Shown here piece by piece: positions 24,706 to 32,878 of a stretch of 41,679 bases of DNA (positions within the stretch are counted from its first letter, which is position 1; the number at the start of each line of letters is the position of its first letter). The DNA comes from Arthrobacter sp. UM1. GTDB taxonomy: Bacteria > Actinomycetota > Actinomycetes > Actinomycetales > Micrococcaceae. The stretch is from positions 1 to 41,679 of the forward strand of contig NZ_JACWAB010000012.1 of assembly GCF_020483305.1 (NCBI RefSeq). Reading direction: 5' to 3'. The notes beneath the pieces are model-generated. The model saw nothing but the letters and a program-made list of their open reading frames with translations. It did no database searches and had not been told where the DNA came from. A program made the translations under genes and the position numbers.

Positions 24706-24918
24706 ATGCCCAGGAAAACCGGCCTCTCCATCGGGTGGATCGTCTTCTTCGCCGCCCTCATCGCCGTCATGATGTTCTCGCGGAAGCCTGTGCTGGTGGT
24801 GGTCGTCGGCATCCCCCTGGCGGTCGCCTTCTACCTCTGGCACCGCGGCCGGAAGCCGGAGGGGGCCGACGCCCCAGACCGGACCGTCGGCACGGATGAG
24901 GGCGCACCGGGCGCCTGA
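24706..24918 (+). CDS. Small membrane protein, two TM segments
   Basis: 70 residues. A basic start (MPRKTG), helix 1 (about 8-24), a short RKP turn, helix 2 (about 28-45), then a hydrophilic acidic tail (GADAPDRTVGTDEGAPGA). The start at 24706 follows AAAGGG. The leader contains CCTCAG (24643-24648) paired with CTGAGG (24655-24660), and an additional CCTCAG at 24633. No family recognised. Confidence 0.7.
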   Translation: MPRKTGLSIGWIVFFAALIAVMMFSRKPVLVVVVGIPLAVAFYLWHRGRKPEGADAPDRTVGTDEGAPGA

Positions 24919-24966
24919 CCGCACCGCTGGAGGCAGCGCCAAGCGGCCCACAGCTCGCCCAACCCG

Positions 24967-25025
24967 CTTGTGCACCCGGTTCGTTCGGTTTCCGCCCCGA
25001 AAACCGAACGAACCGGGTGCACAAG
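24967..25025. repeat. Intergenic palindrome C (bidirectional terminator-like)
   Basis: 25-bp arms: 24967-24991 and 25001-25025, with centre CCGCCCCGA. The outer 22 bp are identical to palindrome B at 18.5 kb; only the centre differs. It stands between the ends of a plus-strand and a minus-strand gene, as expected of a shared terminator. Confidence 0.75.
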
Positions 25026-25116
25026 CGCCGGGAGACCCGTGAGAAGGGTTTACTCCGCCCAGGCGGAATCCGCTCGGCCGCCCTGCGCCCGCCTCTGCCC
25101 TGCACCTGCCGCTGCC

Positions 25117-26439
25117 CTAACCCCGCCTTCGCCCGAGCTCCCGCAGGGCCAGGCGCGCCGCGATGTGCCCGCTCATCCCGTGCACGCCCGGCCCCGGCGG
25201 CGTGGCCCCCGAGCACAGGAACCACCCCTCGCGCGGCAGGGCCCACGGCGCGGCGAGCAGCCCGCGCTGGAGCCCCGTCCTGAACAGATGCCCCCTTCCG
25301 GACACAGGCCCGCTCCCCGACACCGGTCCCCTCGTCCGCAGCGTCCCGCTCGTGAGCAGCTGCCACCCCCGCGTGGCCCCGGAGGCGATGTCCCCGCCCA
25401 CGCAGTTCGGGTTGTAGGCGGGGAAGTCGGCCGCCGTCGTCGTGGTGACGTCGAGGACCGTGGCGGCGAATCCCGGTGCGAACCGCTCGATCTCCCGCGT
25501 GATGACCTCCGCGGAGTCCGCGCTCGAGCCGTGCGGGACGTGCGCGTACGCCCAGACGGTGTGGAGGCCTTCGGGGGCGCGGGCGGGGTCGAAGAGCGAG
25601 GGCTGCGAGACGAGCGAGAACGGGTGCGCAGGGAGGCGGCCGGCGTTGACGTCGCGCTCGGCGCGGGCCACCTCGCCCCACGTGCCGCCGAGGTGGACGG
25701 TTCCGGCGCGGCGCAGGCGCTGGTCGCGCCAGGGGATGGGGGCACTCGTGACGAAGTCGGCCTTCGCGGCGCCCGGCCCGTACCGCCTGGACGACGACGG
25801 CGCGGCCGGACTCACCGCCCGATGTGCGGTTGCGGGGTCCGTGTCCCAGAGAACGAGGTCGGCGGCCTCGAGCTCGGCCGAGAGGTCAGCGGGGTCCACG
25901 CGACGCCCGCATTCGATGAGGACCCCGAGCGATTCGGCCCGCCGCACCAGGGCGTCCGCGATCGCCTGGGAGCCGCCCACGGGGATCGGCCACCCGGAGA
26001 GGAGGCCCGCGCCGCCGAGCAGCGCGCCCGTGCCGAGCGCCAGCGGTGAGGCCGGCGGCAGCATGGCGTGCGCGGCGACTCCGGCGAAGGACGCGGCAGC
26101 TCTCGCGGCGGAGCCGGTCAGCGAAGACAGGATGGATGGCTCGGCGGCGCCTGCCCCCATCGCCTGCGCCCACGCCCGCGGCGGGGTCACGAACCGGACC
26201 TCCCGCTCCAGCCCGAGCCGCCGGAAGAACGGCGAGATGCGGGCGAGGGGGTGGACGGCGGAGCAGTGGTCGTGAAGGGTGCCGAACCGCTCATTCCGGA
26301 ACGAGCGCAGCCCGCCGCCCGGCGAGTCCGCCGCCTCGAGCACGCGGACGTGCAGGCCCGCCTCGGCCAGGGTGATGGCCGCGGCGAGCCCGTTGGGCCC
26401 GGACCCGACGACGACGGCGGTCCCTTCACCGCCCCTCAT
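25117..26439 (-). CDS. CrtI/phytoene desaturase-like FAD-dependent oxidoreductase
   Basis: 440 residues. The N-terminal FAD site VVVGSGPNGLAAAITLAEAG (about 9-28) with the acidic residue of VRVLEAAD and the PGGGLRS stretch is typical of the phytoene-desaturase/carotenoid isomerase-like group, and the C-terminal GATPPGPGVHGMSGHIAA matches the family end. It is shorter than most such proteins (about 500). An uncharacterised lipid- or terpenoid-modifying oxidoreductase is the safest reading; no crt neighbours are present. ATG 26439 follows AAGGCGG and lies directly behind the stop of a 24-codon ORF, in turn 20 bp after the HsdR-N gene, so the three may be cotranscribed. Confidence 0.85.
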   Translation of the reverse strand: MRGGEGTAVVVGSGPNGLAAAITLAEAGLHVRVLEAADSPGGGLRSFRNERFGTLHDHCSAVHPLARISPFFRRLGLEREVRFVTPPRAWAQAMGAGAAEPSILSSLTGSAARAAASFAGVAAHAMLPPASPLALGTGALLGGAGLLSGWPIPVGGSQAIADALVRRAESLGVLIECGRRVDPADLSAELEAADLVLWDTDPATAHRAVSPAAPSSSRRYGPGAAKADFVTSAPIPWRDQRLRRAGTVHLGGTWGEVARAERDVNAGRLPAHPFSLVSQPSLFDPARAPEGLHTVWAYAHVPHGSSADSAEVITREIERFAPGFAATVLDVTTTTAADFPAYNPNCVGGDIASGATRGWQLLTSGTLRTRGPVSGSGPVSGRGHLFRTGLQRGLLAAPWALPREGWFLCSGATPPGPGVHGMSGHIAARLALRELGRRRG

Positions 26440-26514
26440 CTAGCCCGCCTTAGGCTGCCGGAAGACGATGTACGCGAACCTCCCGATAGCGGCAACAGCT
26501 GTGTTCAGGGCCAT
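26440..26514 (-). CDS. Possible 24-residue ORF between the nuclease and FAD genes
   Basis: ATG 26514 with AAGGG 8 nt upstream; the peptide begins MALNTAVAAIGRFAYIVF and ends in basic residues. Its TAG stop touches the next ATG, so ribosomes could pass on directly. One amphipathic or hydrophobic stretch. It could be a real miniprotein or merely a coupling leader. Confidence 0.35.
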   Translation of the reverse strand: MALNTAVAAIGRFAYIVFRQPKAG

Positions 26515-26534
26515 TCCCAGCACCCTTCTCTTGA

Positions 26535-27653
26535 TCAGCGGTCCAGGTATCGCTTCAGCGATTCACGAATCGGCTCCGCAAGAGCGTAGATCTCTTCGAG
26601 ATGCTGAATCGGGTTTCTGGTCTCCGTCTTCGACTCGTCAAACGTTCCCACGTAGCGCTGAGACCGATTGAACCACAGGCGGGCCAAGGGCAGACGGTTG
26701 TTGTCGTCGAGAATGACGGCGCAATAGGTCTTCGCGTCCCGGATCGTCACGCGGTCGATGGCCACGAGATCCCCCACGATCGCGCGAATAATGAGATGCG
26801 CTTGGACCTCGTCCTGCGTGGTTTCAAAACCATCGCCTGGGCTCTGCTCTTCCTTCTCAGGGGCTTCAGGCTTCTTGATCTCCCCGGTCCTCGTTGGTTC
26901 GGCCGGGGAAGACTCGTGCGTGCTCGGGGCCGGAGCATCACTGCCCAAAGCGCGCGTCAACCGCTCATTCACCTGGTCCGCGACAAATTGTTTCAGTCCT
27001 GTCTGGATGATGGGCGTCATCTGTTCGCGCACCTTCGCGGTGATCCGCCCGCCGTAGATGCGCCCGATGAAGAGGCTCGCGAAGTCGGCATCCATGTCTG
27101 CCATCTGCGTGCTCATGACCTTCTTGACCGCCGACACGTACTTCAGCTCCTCTGCGGCCATGAGAACGGAGTCGAGATCGAACGACTCCTTGGCGACCTT
27201 GGCAACCTGCGGCACAAGCACGGGGTCGATCGCCAGGAGGTCGAGTTCCATGAACGGCTTCGAGTCCATCTTGTTCTTTGAGTCAAGATCCGTATAGAAG
27301 TGCCAGTGCTGACCGTTGGTCAGAATGGCGATGCGCGCATTGGTCACATGGAAGTAGCGGAAGAGCTGCGATGCACTCTCCAGGGACAACGGCTGGCCGA
27401 CCTTCTTGCACTCGATGAGAATCGAGACTTCTCCCTCGTGCAGGATGGCGTAGTCAATCTTCTCGCCCTTCTTGATGCCCACGTCCGTGATGAACTCGGG
27501 CACGACCTCGCCGATGTCGAAGACGTTGTAGCCGAGGACCTGTTGGATGAAAGGCATGACGATGGAGGTCTTGGTCGCCTCTTCGGTCAGAATCTGGCTT
27601 TTGGTCTGTTCAACCTTCTTGGCCATCGCGCTCAAACGGTCTGTCATACCCAC
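26535..27653 (-). CDS. Solitary HsdR N-terminal-like (PD-(D/E)xK) nuclease-domain protein
   Basis: About 372 residues. The first about 130 residues match the N-terminal nuclease domain of type I restriction HsdR: helix EATKTSIVMPFIQQVLGYNVFD, the catalytic strand pair KIDYAI (Asp67) and ILIECKK (Glu81, Lys83), then LFRYFHVTNARIAILTNGQHW. No helicase motor, HsdM or HsdS is present. The C-terminal part (about 130-372) has helices, a Pro/Glu-rich linker (about 240-275) and a strand-rich end (LIIRAIVGDLVAIDRVTI), resembling stand-alone proteins of this kind. GC is visibly lower than flanking genes, a sign of acquisition. GTG 27653 has AAAGGAG 7 nt upstream; ATG 27647 is less well spaced. A defence or DNA-repair role is inference. 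Confidence 0.8.
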   Translation of the reverse strand: MGMTDRLSAMAKKVEQTKSQILTEEATKTSIVMPFIQQVLGYNVFDIGEVVPEFITDVGIKKGEKIDYAILHEGEVSILIECKKVGQPLSLESASQLFRYFHVTNARIAILTNGQHWHFYTDLDSKNKMDSKPFMELDLLAIDPVLVPQVAKVAKESFDLDSVLMAAEELKYVSAVKKVMSTQMADMDADFASLFIGRIYGGRITAKVREQMTPIIQTGLKQFVADQVNERLTRALGSDAPAPSTHESSPAEPTRTGEIKKPEAPEKEEQSPGDGFETTQDEVQAHLIIRAIVGDLVAIDRVTIRDAKTYCAVILDDNNRLPLARLWFNRSQRYVGTFDESKTETRNPIQHLEEIYALAEPIRESLKRYLDR

Positions 27654-27681
27654 AACAGGTCTCCTTTGATCCTGAGCTGCA

Positions 27682-27719
27682 CGCGAAGCGGGAGCTTCGC
27701 GCCGTTGAACAGCACCATA
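27682..27719 (-). promoter_or_regulatory. Promoter and palindrome in front of the HsdR-N gene
   Basis: TATGGT on the minus strand (27719-27714) is a candidate -10 box. Just downstream, around the predicted transcription start, CGCGAAGC (27682-27689) and GCTTCGCG (27694-27701) form a perfect 8-bp dyad with a 4-nt centre, a typical place for a repressor site or a leader hairpin. Confidence 0.4.
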
Positions 27720-27870
27720 GGACAAAGTCAGACTCTTGTGACCCTCATGACAGGAATTGACGCACCTTGTCTGCATCTCACCATTCGTCGCCCCGCGTGC
27801 ATCCCGTCCCCGCCCCTGCAAGGATGAAGGCAGCCTAAAGAGATCCAGCTCACACAACCCTGGAGACCAC

Positions 27871-29289
27871 ATGAGCAGCACGTCCCCCGCACATCCCGGC
27901 GCGCCGGGCGAGGCCGGCGCCCCCAACAAGGGCGGCGCCCCACGCGAGACAGGCGCCCCGAACGAGGCCACGGTCCCCGCCGGCCACTCCCCCGCGGAAC
28001 GCCTCACCTTCGACGAGTCGGTGACCAAGCGGGTCGCCCTCGCCTCGCTCGTGGGCACGGCGCTCGAGTGGTACGACTTCTTCCTCTTCACCACCGCCTC
28101 CGCGCTCGTCTTCAACATCCAGTACTTCACGAGCAAGGACCCCGTCGTCGCGGGCCTCGCCTCGTTCGGCACCCTCGCCGTCGGATTCGTAGCGCGGCCC
28201 ATCGGCGGGCTCGTCTTCGGTGTGATGGGCGACAGGCTCGGGCGCAAGAAGGTCCTCATGATCACGGTGCTCGGCATCGGCACGGTGACGGGCCTCATCG
28301 GCGTCCTGCCGAACTACGCGGCGATCGGCGCGGCCGCTCCGATCCTCCTCATCCTTCTGCGCGTGCTGCAGGGCTTCGCCGTCGGCGGCGAGTGGGGCGG
28401 CGCCATCACCATCGCCGTCGAGAACGCGCCGCCCGAGAAGCGCGGCCGCTACGCCGCCCTTCCGCAGGTCGGCTCGCCGATCGGCACCATCCTCTCCTCC
28501 GGCGGCTTCGCCCTCCTCGCGGCGGTGCTCAGCAAGGACAGCTTCGACGCCTGGGGCTGGCGCATCCCGTTTCTCGCGGCGATCCCGCTGCTCGGCGTCT
28601 CCCTGTGGCTGCGGGCCAAGCTGTCCGAGTCGCCGGAGTTCGAGGCGATCCTCGAGGAGGGCGAGACCTCCTCCTCCCCGCTCAAGGGCACGCTCGCGCA
28701 GCAGTGGCGGCAGATCCTCGTGGGCGCGGCCACCGCGTTCCTCGGCGTGGGCGGGTTCTACCTCGTGACGACGTTCGTGGTGTTCTACGGAACCGCGGTC
28801 CTCAAGCTGGACCGCGGGCTCATGCTCACGGCCACCATCGTGGCCTCGGTGTTCGAGATCGGCATCCTCATCATGGGCGGCCGCCTCGCCGAGCGATTCG
28901 GCGGCATGCGCGTGGTCATCGGCGGCGGCCTGCTCACGGCGCTGCTCGCGTTCCCCGTCTTCCTCGCGGTGGAGTCCAAGGCCCCGGCGCTCGTCATCCT
29001 GGGCATGACCGTGGCGGTGTGCTCGCTGTCCATCCCGTACGCGGTGTCCGGCGCGGTGCTCACAGGCCTCTTCCCCACGCGCCTGCGCAACACGGGCGTC
29101 TCGGTGTCCTCCAACCTCGCGGGCCTGCTCAGCGGGTTCGTCCCGATGGCGGCCACGGCCACCCTCCACGCGAGCGGGAACTCGTGGGTGCCGAGCGCGT
29201 GGATCCTCGTGGGCATCGCGCTCCTCACCACGGTCTCCGGGTTCGCCATCCCGCGCCTCAGCGTGGACGAGCCCGGCCGCAAGCACTGA
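27871..29289 (+). CDS. MHS-family (metabolite:H+ symporter) MFS transporter
   Basis: 472 residues, 12 membrane segments after a Pro/Gly/Ala-rich N-tail of about 48. Diagnostic features of the MHS/ProP-ShiA branch are ALEWYDFFLFTTASALVF (segment 1), GVMGDRLGRKKVLMITV (motif A), LQGFAVGGEWGGAITIAVE (segment 4) and GRYAALPQVGSPIGTILSSG. Such transporters import carboxylates, betaines or other small metabolites with protons. The start at 27871 follows TGGAGA. It lies 74 bp before the M20 hydrolase gene in the same direction; together they suggest uptake and hydrolysis of a carbamoyl- or ureido-type nitrogen compound (inference). Confidence 0.9.
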   Translation: MSSTSPAHPGAPGEAGAPNKGGAPRETGAPNEATVPAGHSPAERLTFDESVTKRVALASLVGTALEWYDFFLFTTASALVFNIQYFTSKDPVVAGLASFGTLAVGFVARPIGGLVFGVMGDRLGRKKVLMITVLGIGTVTGLIGVLPNYAAIGAAAPILLILLRVLQGFAVGGEWGGAITIAVENAPPEKRGRYAALPQVGSPIGTILSSGGFALLAAVLSKDSFDAWGWRIPFLAAIPLLGVSLWLRAKLSESPEFEAILEEGETSSSPLKGTLAQQWRQILVGAATAFLGVGGFYLVTTFVVFYGTAVLKLDRGLMLTATIVASVFEIGILIMGGRLAERFGGMRVVIGGGLLTALLAFPVFLAVESKAPALVILGMTVAVCSLSIPYAVSGAVLTGLFPTRLRNTGVSVSSNLAGLLSGFVPMAATATLHASGNSWVPSAWILVGIALLTTVSGFAIPRLSVDEPGRKH

Positions 29290-29363
29290 CGGCCCCGCCC
29301 ATTCCGACAGCGGCCGGCACCGCGCCCCGCACGTCCCGCTCCCGACGCCCCGAAGGAGACCCC

Positions 29364-30659
29364 ATGCCCCCGCAGCCAGCCCAGTCCCCTGTGTCGGCCG
29401 AGTCCCCGCAGGCCCCCGCCGCCGAGGACTTCCTCCGCGATTTCCGCGCCATGAGCGAGTTCGGCGCCACCGGCCGCGGCGGCGTGGACCGCCAGGCCGC
29501 CACCGAGCCGGACGCCGAGCAGCGCCGCTGGCTCCGCCGGCTCCTCGAGGCGCGCGGCTTCACCGTCCGCTTCGACCGCATCGGCAACGAGTGGGGCCTC
29601 CTCGAGCGGGTGCCGGGCGCGCCGTTCGTCGTCGTCGGCTCCCACATGGACTCCCAGCCGACGGCCGGAAAATACGACGGCGCCTACGGCGTCCTCGCCG
29701 CAGCCCACGCCGCGTTCCGGCTTCAGGCGGAGTGGGAGGGCGGCGGGCGCCCCGAGCCGCGGTTCAACGTGGCCGTGGTCAACTGGTTCAACGAGGAGGG
29801 CAGCCGGTTCAAGCCCTCGATGATGGGTTCGTCCGTGTACACCGGGAAGATGCCGGCCGCGGAGGCGCTGGCGGTCCGGGATGCCGACGGCGAAAGCGTC
29901 GAGGACGCCCTCCGCGCGCACGGATTCCTCTCCGAGTGGGAGGGGCCCGAGGCGGCGTTCTGCGCCGAGATCCACGTGGAGCAGGGGCGCTCGATGGAGC
30001 GGGACGGGGTGCAGATCGGGCTCGTGCACTCGAACTGGGCGGCCAACAAGTACGAGTTCGCCGTTCACGGCGAGCAGGCGCACACCGGGTCCACCGAGAT
30101 CCCGGACCGGAGGGACGCCCTGCTCGGCGCCTCGATGCTCGTGGTAGCGGCCCGGGAGATCGCGGACGCCTTCCCCGGGAAGGTCCACACGTCCGTGGGG
30201 CAGCTGGACGTCTACCCGAACTCGCCCGTGGTGGTGCCGTCCGAGGTGACGTTGCTGCTGGACCTGCGCAGCGCCGACGAAGACCTCCTGGCCCAGGCCG
30301 ACGCCATGCTCCACGAGCGCGTGGCCCAGGCCGAGCGGGCCGCGCGGGTGGACGTGGAGCAGCGGACCTCGCACGCCTGGCCCGTCACGCCGTACCAGCC
30401 CGAGGGCGTGGAGCTCGGCGAGAAGGCCGCCGCCGGGCTGGGGCTCGCGCACGCCCGCGTCATGACGCTCGCCGGTCACGACTCCACGAACATGAAGGAC
30501 CTGGTCCCCACCGTCATGCTGTTCGTGCCGTCCGTGGAGGGCATCTCCCACAACGAGCGCGAGTTCACCCGGGACGAGGACCTGACCGCCGGCGTGGACA
30601 TGCTCACCGACGTCGTCGGCCGGCTCGCCGCCGGCGAGCTGGAAGGGCGGGCGGGGTAG
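29364..30659 (+). CDS. M20-family N-carbamoyl-L-amino-acid hydrolase/ureidase
   Basis: 431-residue dinuclear metal amidohydrolase of the beta-ureidopropionase/allantoate amidohydrolase/L-carbamoylase group. Metal ligands are visible: GSHMDSQPTAGKYDG (His94, Asp105), FNEEG (Glu144/145), IHVEQG (His204) and the C-terminal ISHNERE. The dimerisation or lid domain (about 225-340) has HTGSTEIPDRRDAL. These enzymes release ammonia and CO2 from N-carbamoyl amino acids or allantoate-type substrates. The start at 29364 follows AAGGAG. Probably one operon with the upstream symporter. The exact substrate cannot be read from the sequence. Confidence 0.92.
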   Translation: MPPQPAQSPVSAESPQAPAAEDFLRDFRAMSEFGATGRGGVDRQAATEPDAEQRRWLRRLLEARGFTVRFDRIGNEWGLLERVPGAPFVVVGSHMDSQPTAGKYDGAYGVLAAAHAAFRLQAEWEGGGRPEPRFNVAVVNWFNEEGSRFKPSMMGSSVYTGKMPAAEALAVRDADGESVEDALRAHGFLSEWEGPEAAFCAEIHVEQGRSMERDGVQIGLVHSNWAANKYEFAVHGEQAHTGSTEIPDRRDALLGASMLVVAAREIADAFPGKVHTSVGQLDVYPNSPVVVPSEVTLLLDLRSADEDLLAQADAMLHERVAQAERAARVDVEQRTSHAWPVTPYQPEGVELGEKAAAGLGLAHARVMTLAGHDSTNMKDLVPTVMLFVPSVEGISHNEREFTRDEDLTAGVDMLTDVVGRLAAGELEGRAG

Positions 30660-30670
30660 GCGGGACGGCG

Positions 30671-31231
30671 TCAGCGCCGCAGGCTCTCCCGGATGCTGCA
30701 CCACTCGGTCCAGCCGGGCACAGACTCCAGCCCGCGCGCCTGGCGCCACTCGAAGACCTCGCGCCCCAGCGCGTCCAGCTCCCCGAGCACTCGCCACTGC
30801 TCGCGCCCCGGGAGGCGCTCGAACCCGTCACGGTCGACGACGCTCGGCGCCACCCCTCCCCCACGCTTCGCGACGCCGGACAGCCGGATCTCGCACAGGG
30901 CGACGAGCTGGCCCCGGAATCCCGGCGTGCAGCGGCCCAAATCCCCCGCAAGGCAGTCGAAGATCGAGAGGTCCTCGTAGCGGGCGCAGAACCGGTCGGC
31001 CCAGAACTCCAGCGTGCACGCCGCCTCCGGATTCACCCACACGGGCAGCGCGGCGAGGTCCAGCTCCTGCTCGAAGAACTCGGCGGCCACGTCCGCCTCG
31101 CTCGCGACCCCCGGTAGTGGAACGCCCGGCTTCTGCGGGTTCGCCTCGGCCCGAAGGCCAGCCGCCTGCTCGGGCGCATCAGCGGCGGGGTTCCCGCGGC
31201 CAGTCCGCTGGGTCTCAGGGGGCATACGCAC
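30671..31231 (-). CDS. Hypothetical protein, Cys- and Trp-containing
   Basis: About 186 residues, not recognised. A hydrophilic Pro/Ala-rich first 45 residues is followed by a folded-looking part: AAEFFEQELDLAALPVWVNPE, FWADRFCARYEDLSIF, GQLVALCEIRLSG and REQWRVLGELDALGREVFEW (given in short pieces). It has five or six Cys but no clear metal motif. Convergent with the M20 gene, which ends 11 bp away. GTG 31231 has AAGGA 4-5 nt upstream; ATG 31225 is an alternative. Confidence 0.6.
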   Translation of the reverse strand: MRMPPETQRTGRGNPAADAPEQAAGLRAEANPQKPGVPLPGVASEADVAAEFFEQELDLAALPVWVNPEAACTLEFWADRFCARYEDLSIFDCLAGDLGRCTPGFRGQLVALCEIRLSGVAKRGGGVAPSVVDRDGFERLPGREQWRVLGELDALGREVFEWRQARGLESVPGWTEWCSIRESLRR

Positions 31232-31683
31232 TCGATCCTTCGGGGAACTTCATTGACGGGGCCGCTCTTGCCGTGCGTTCCGCCCGGCGCGTCATGGCCG
31301 GCTGTCTCGTCAGAGCATCGTCGGGCCTCGTGAGGGGCGGCTCGCACAATCCCGTCGGGGCCTCCCCCACACACCGAGGTTTTCATTGTGGTGGGAATCA
31401 ATAGCAGTTGTAAAGCCTCCCTCAACAACTGCGCATCTTCCTTCGCCTCGACTTTCAGCCTTCCCGACCGGACACGTTCACCCTGACCCCCAGAGCGCTT
31501 GACCCCCAACACCCCCCCCAACCGCTTTTGATACGCATTTGCCAGAGACATCATTTGAAACTACACCTCCCCCTGCGCGCAAAACGTGGGACAAACAGCC
31601 CCGCACCAGCGCCCTGCCAACCCCGCCCTCCGCGCCCGCCTGAGCACCCCACCCGCAGCCGCCACCTCTCCCCCAACCGCATA
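31232..31683. other. Long intergenic region upstream of the iron importer
   Basis: About 450 bp with uneven base composition. It contains a perfect inverted repeat GCAGTTGT (31404-31411)/ACAACTGC (31425-31432). The 12-mer CTCAACAACTGC at 31421-31432 is repeated at 31695-31706 inside the importer promoter. An open minus-strand frame through 31554-31232 has no recognisable protein and I do not call it. Confidence 0.5.
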
Positions 31684-31712
31684 TGCGACTCATTCTCAAC
31701 AACTGCTACGCT
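31684..31712 (+). promoter_or_regulatory. Importer promoter with Fur-like operator
   Basis: TGCGAC (31684-31689) and TACGCT (31707-31712) are 17 bp apart. Between and over them the minus strand reads TTGAGAATGAGTCGCAT, whose first half TGAGAATGA matches the Fur-box half-site well, while the second half is degraded. An iron-responsive repressor would fit the genes downstream. Confidence 0.4.
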
Positions 31713-31738
31713 GTGAACCTCACCCCAAGGAGGTCCAC

Positions 31739-32878
31739 GTGCCCACTGCGCCCGCAGCGTCCCAGGCGGCCGCGCCGTCGTCGCCCCCACGCCCCGAGCG
31801 CCCCTTCCGCAGCCAGCGCCGCACCCGACTCCTCCTCCCCGCCCTCGCCGCAGCCCTCCTCCTCACCCTCGTCCTCGCCGGCGCCCTCGGCCCCGTGGAG
31901 ACCACACCCCTCCAGTCAGCCCAGATCCTCCTGGGGCACCTCCTGCCGGACATGCCCTGGATGTCGGACGGCTCGCTCACGCCCGCCCAGGACCAGGCCG
32001 TCGTCGACTTCCGCCTCCCCCGCGCCGTCCTCGCCGCCCTCGCCGGGGCGTGTCTGGCCCTCGCCGGCGCCCTCCTCCAGGTCGCCGTCCGCAACCCGCT
32101 CGCGGAGCCGTATCTCATCGGCGTCTCCTCGGGCGCGGGACTCGGCGCCACAGCTGTCATCGTGCTCGGCAGCGCCGCCGGCATCACCGCCCTCACCCAG
32201 AAGGCCGGCAGCGCCCCCGGCGGACTCGCCTGGAGCAACGCGGCGGCCTTCGCGGGAGCCGTCCTGGCCATCGCGCTCGTCTATCTCGTGGCGCAGCAGA
32301 AGGGCATGCTCCTGCCCACGCGGCTCATCCTCGTGGGCGTTGCCCTCGGCGCGATGTTCTCCGCCGTCACCAACTTCCTCATCTCCACCACGGACGCGCA
32401 GAACGTCGTCGGCGTCCTCTACTTCCTCCTCGGCAGCGTGTCCGGGGCGGGGTACGGCTCGCTGTGGATGCCCGCCGTCGCGCTGGCCGTGGCACTCGCG
32501 GTCATCGCCCCGCGCGTCCGTCAGCTCGACGCGCTCATGGTGGGCGACGACGTGGCCGCCTCCCTCGGCGTCCGCGTCCCCCGCCTGCGCCTGCTCCTCT
32601 TCCTGCTGACCGCGCTGCTCACGGCGTCCACGGTGGCGGTGGCCGGGGGCATCGGGTTCGTGGGGCTCGTGGTGCCGCACGTCGCCCGCCTGGCCGTCGG
32701 GTCCTCGCACCGGGCCATGCTGCCGGTGGCCGCTCTCGGCGGGGCCGTGTTCCTCGCCGCGAGCGACCTCGCCGCCCGCACCGTCGCCGAGCCCCGCGAG
32801 ATCCCGATCGGCATCATCACGTCTCTCGCCGGCGCCCCGTTCTTCCTCTACCTGCTGAGGCGGGAGGGCGGCGCATGA
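31739..32878 (+). CDS. FecCD-type ABC importer permease (iron/siderophore/haem/B12 class)
   Basis: 379 residues, about ten membrane segments. Motifs of the BtuC/FecCD/FhuB family are clear: FRLPRAVLAALAGACLALAGALLQ, NPLAEPYLIGVSSGAG, and the C-terminal GFVGLVVPHVARL, in which the loop contacts the ATPase, followed by EIPIGIITSLAGAPFFLYLL. The start is GTG 31739 behind a perfect AAGGAGG. It overlaps the ATPase gene by ATGA. One permease gene implies a homodimer. Substrate class (ferric siderophore, haem or cobalamin) cannot be separated by motif; the Fur-like site favours iron. Confidence 0.93.
   Translation: MPTAPAASQAAAPSSPPRPERPFRSQRRTRLLLPALAAALLLTLVLAGALGPVETTPLQSAQILLGHLLPDMPWMSDGSLTPAQDQAVVDFRLPRAVLAALAGACLALAGALLQVAVRNPLAEPYLIGVSSGAGLGATAVIVLGSAAGITALTQKAGSAPGGLAWSNAAAFAGAVLAIALVYLVAQQKGMLLPTRLILVGVALGAMFSAVTNFLISTTDAQNVVGVLYFLLGSVSGAGYGSLWMPAVALAVALAVIAPRVRQLDALMVGDDVAASLGVRVPRLRLLLFLLTALLTASTVAVAGGIGFVGLVVPHVARLAVGSSHRAMLPVAALGGAVFLAASDLAARTVAEPREIPIGIITSLAGAPFFLYLLRREGGA

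Noticed and set aside
31033-31554. Longer minus-strand frame over the importer upstream region
   Set aside because: It overlaps the better supported gene ending at 30671 in another frame, and its product has no recognisable features.
31241-31740. Cobalamin or FMN riboswitch in front of the importer
   Set aside because: I looked for the conserved core boxes of both and saw none in either orientation.
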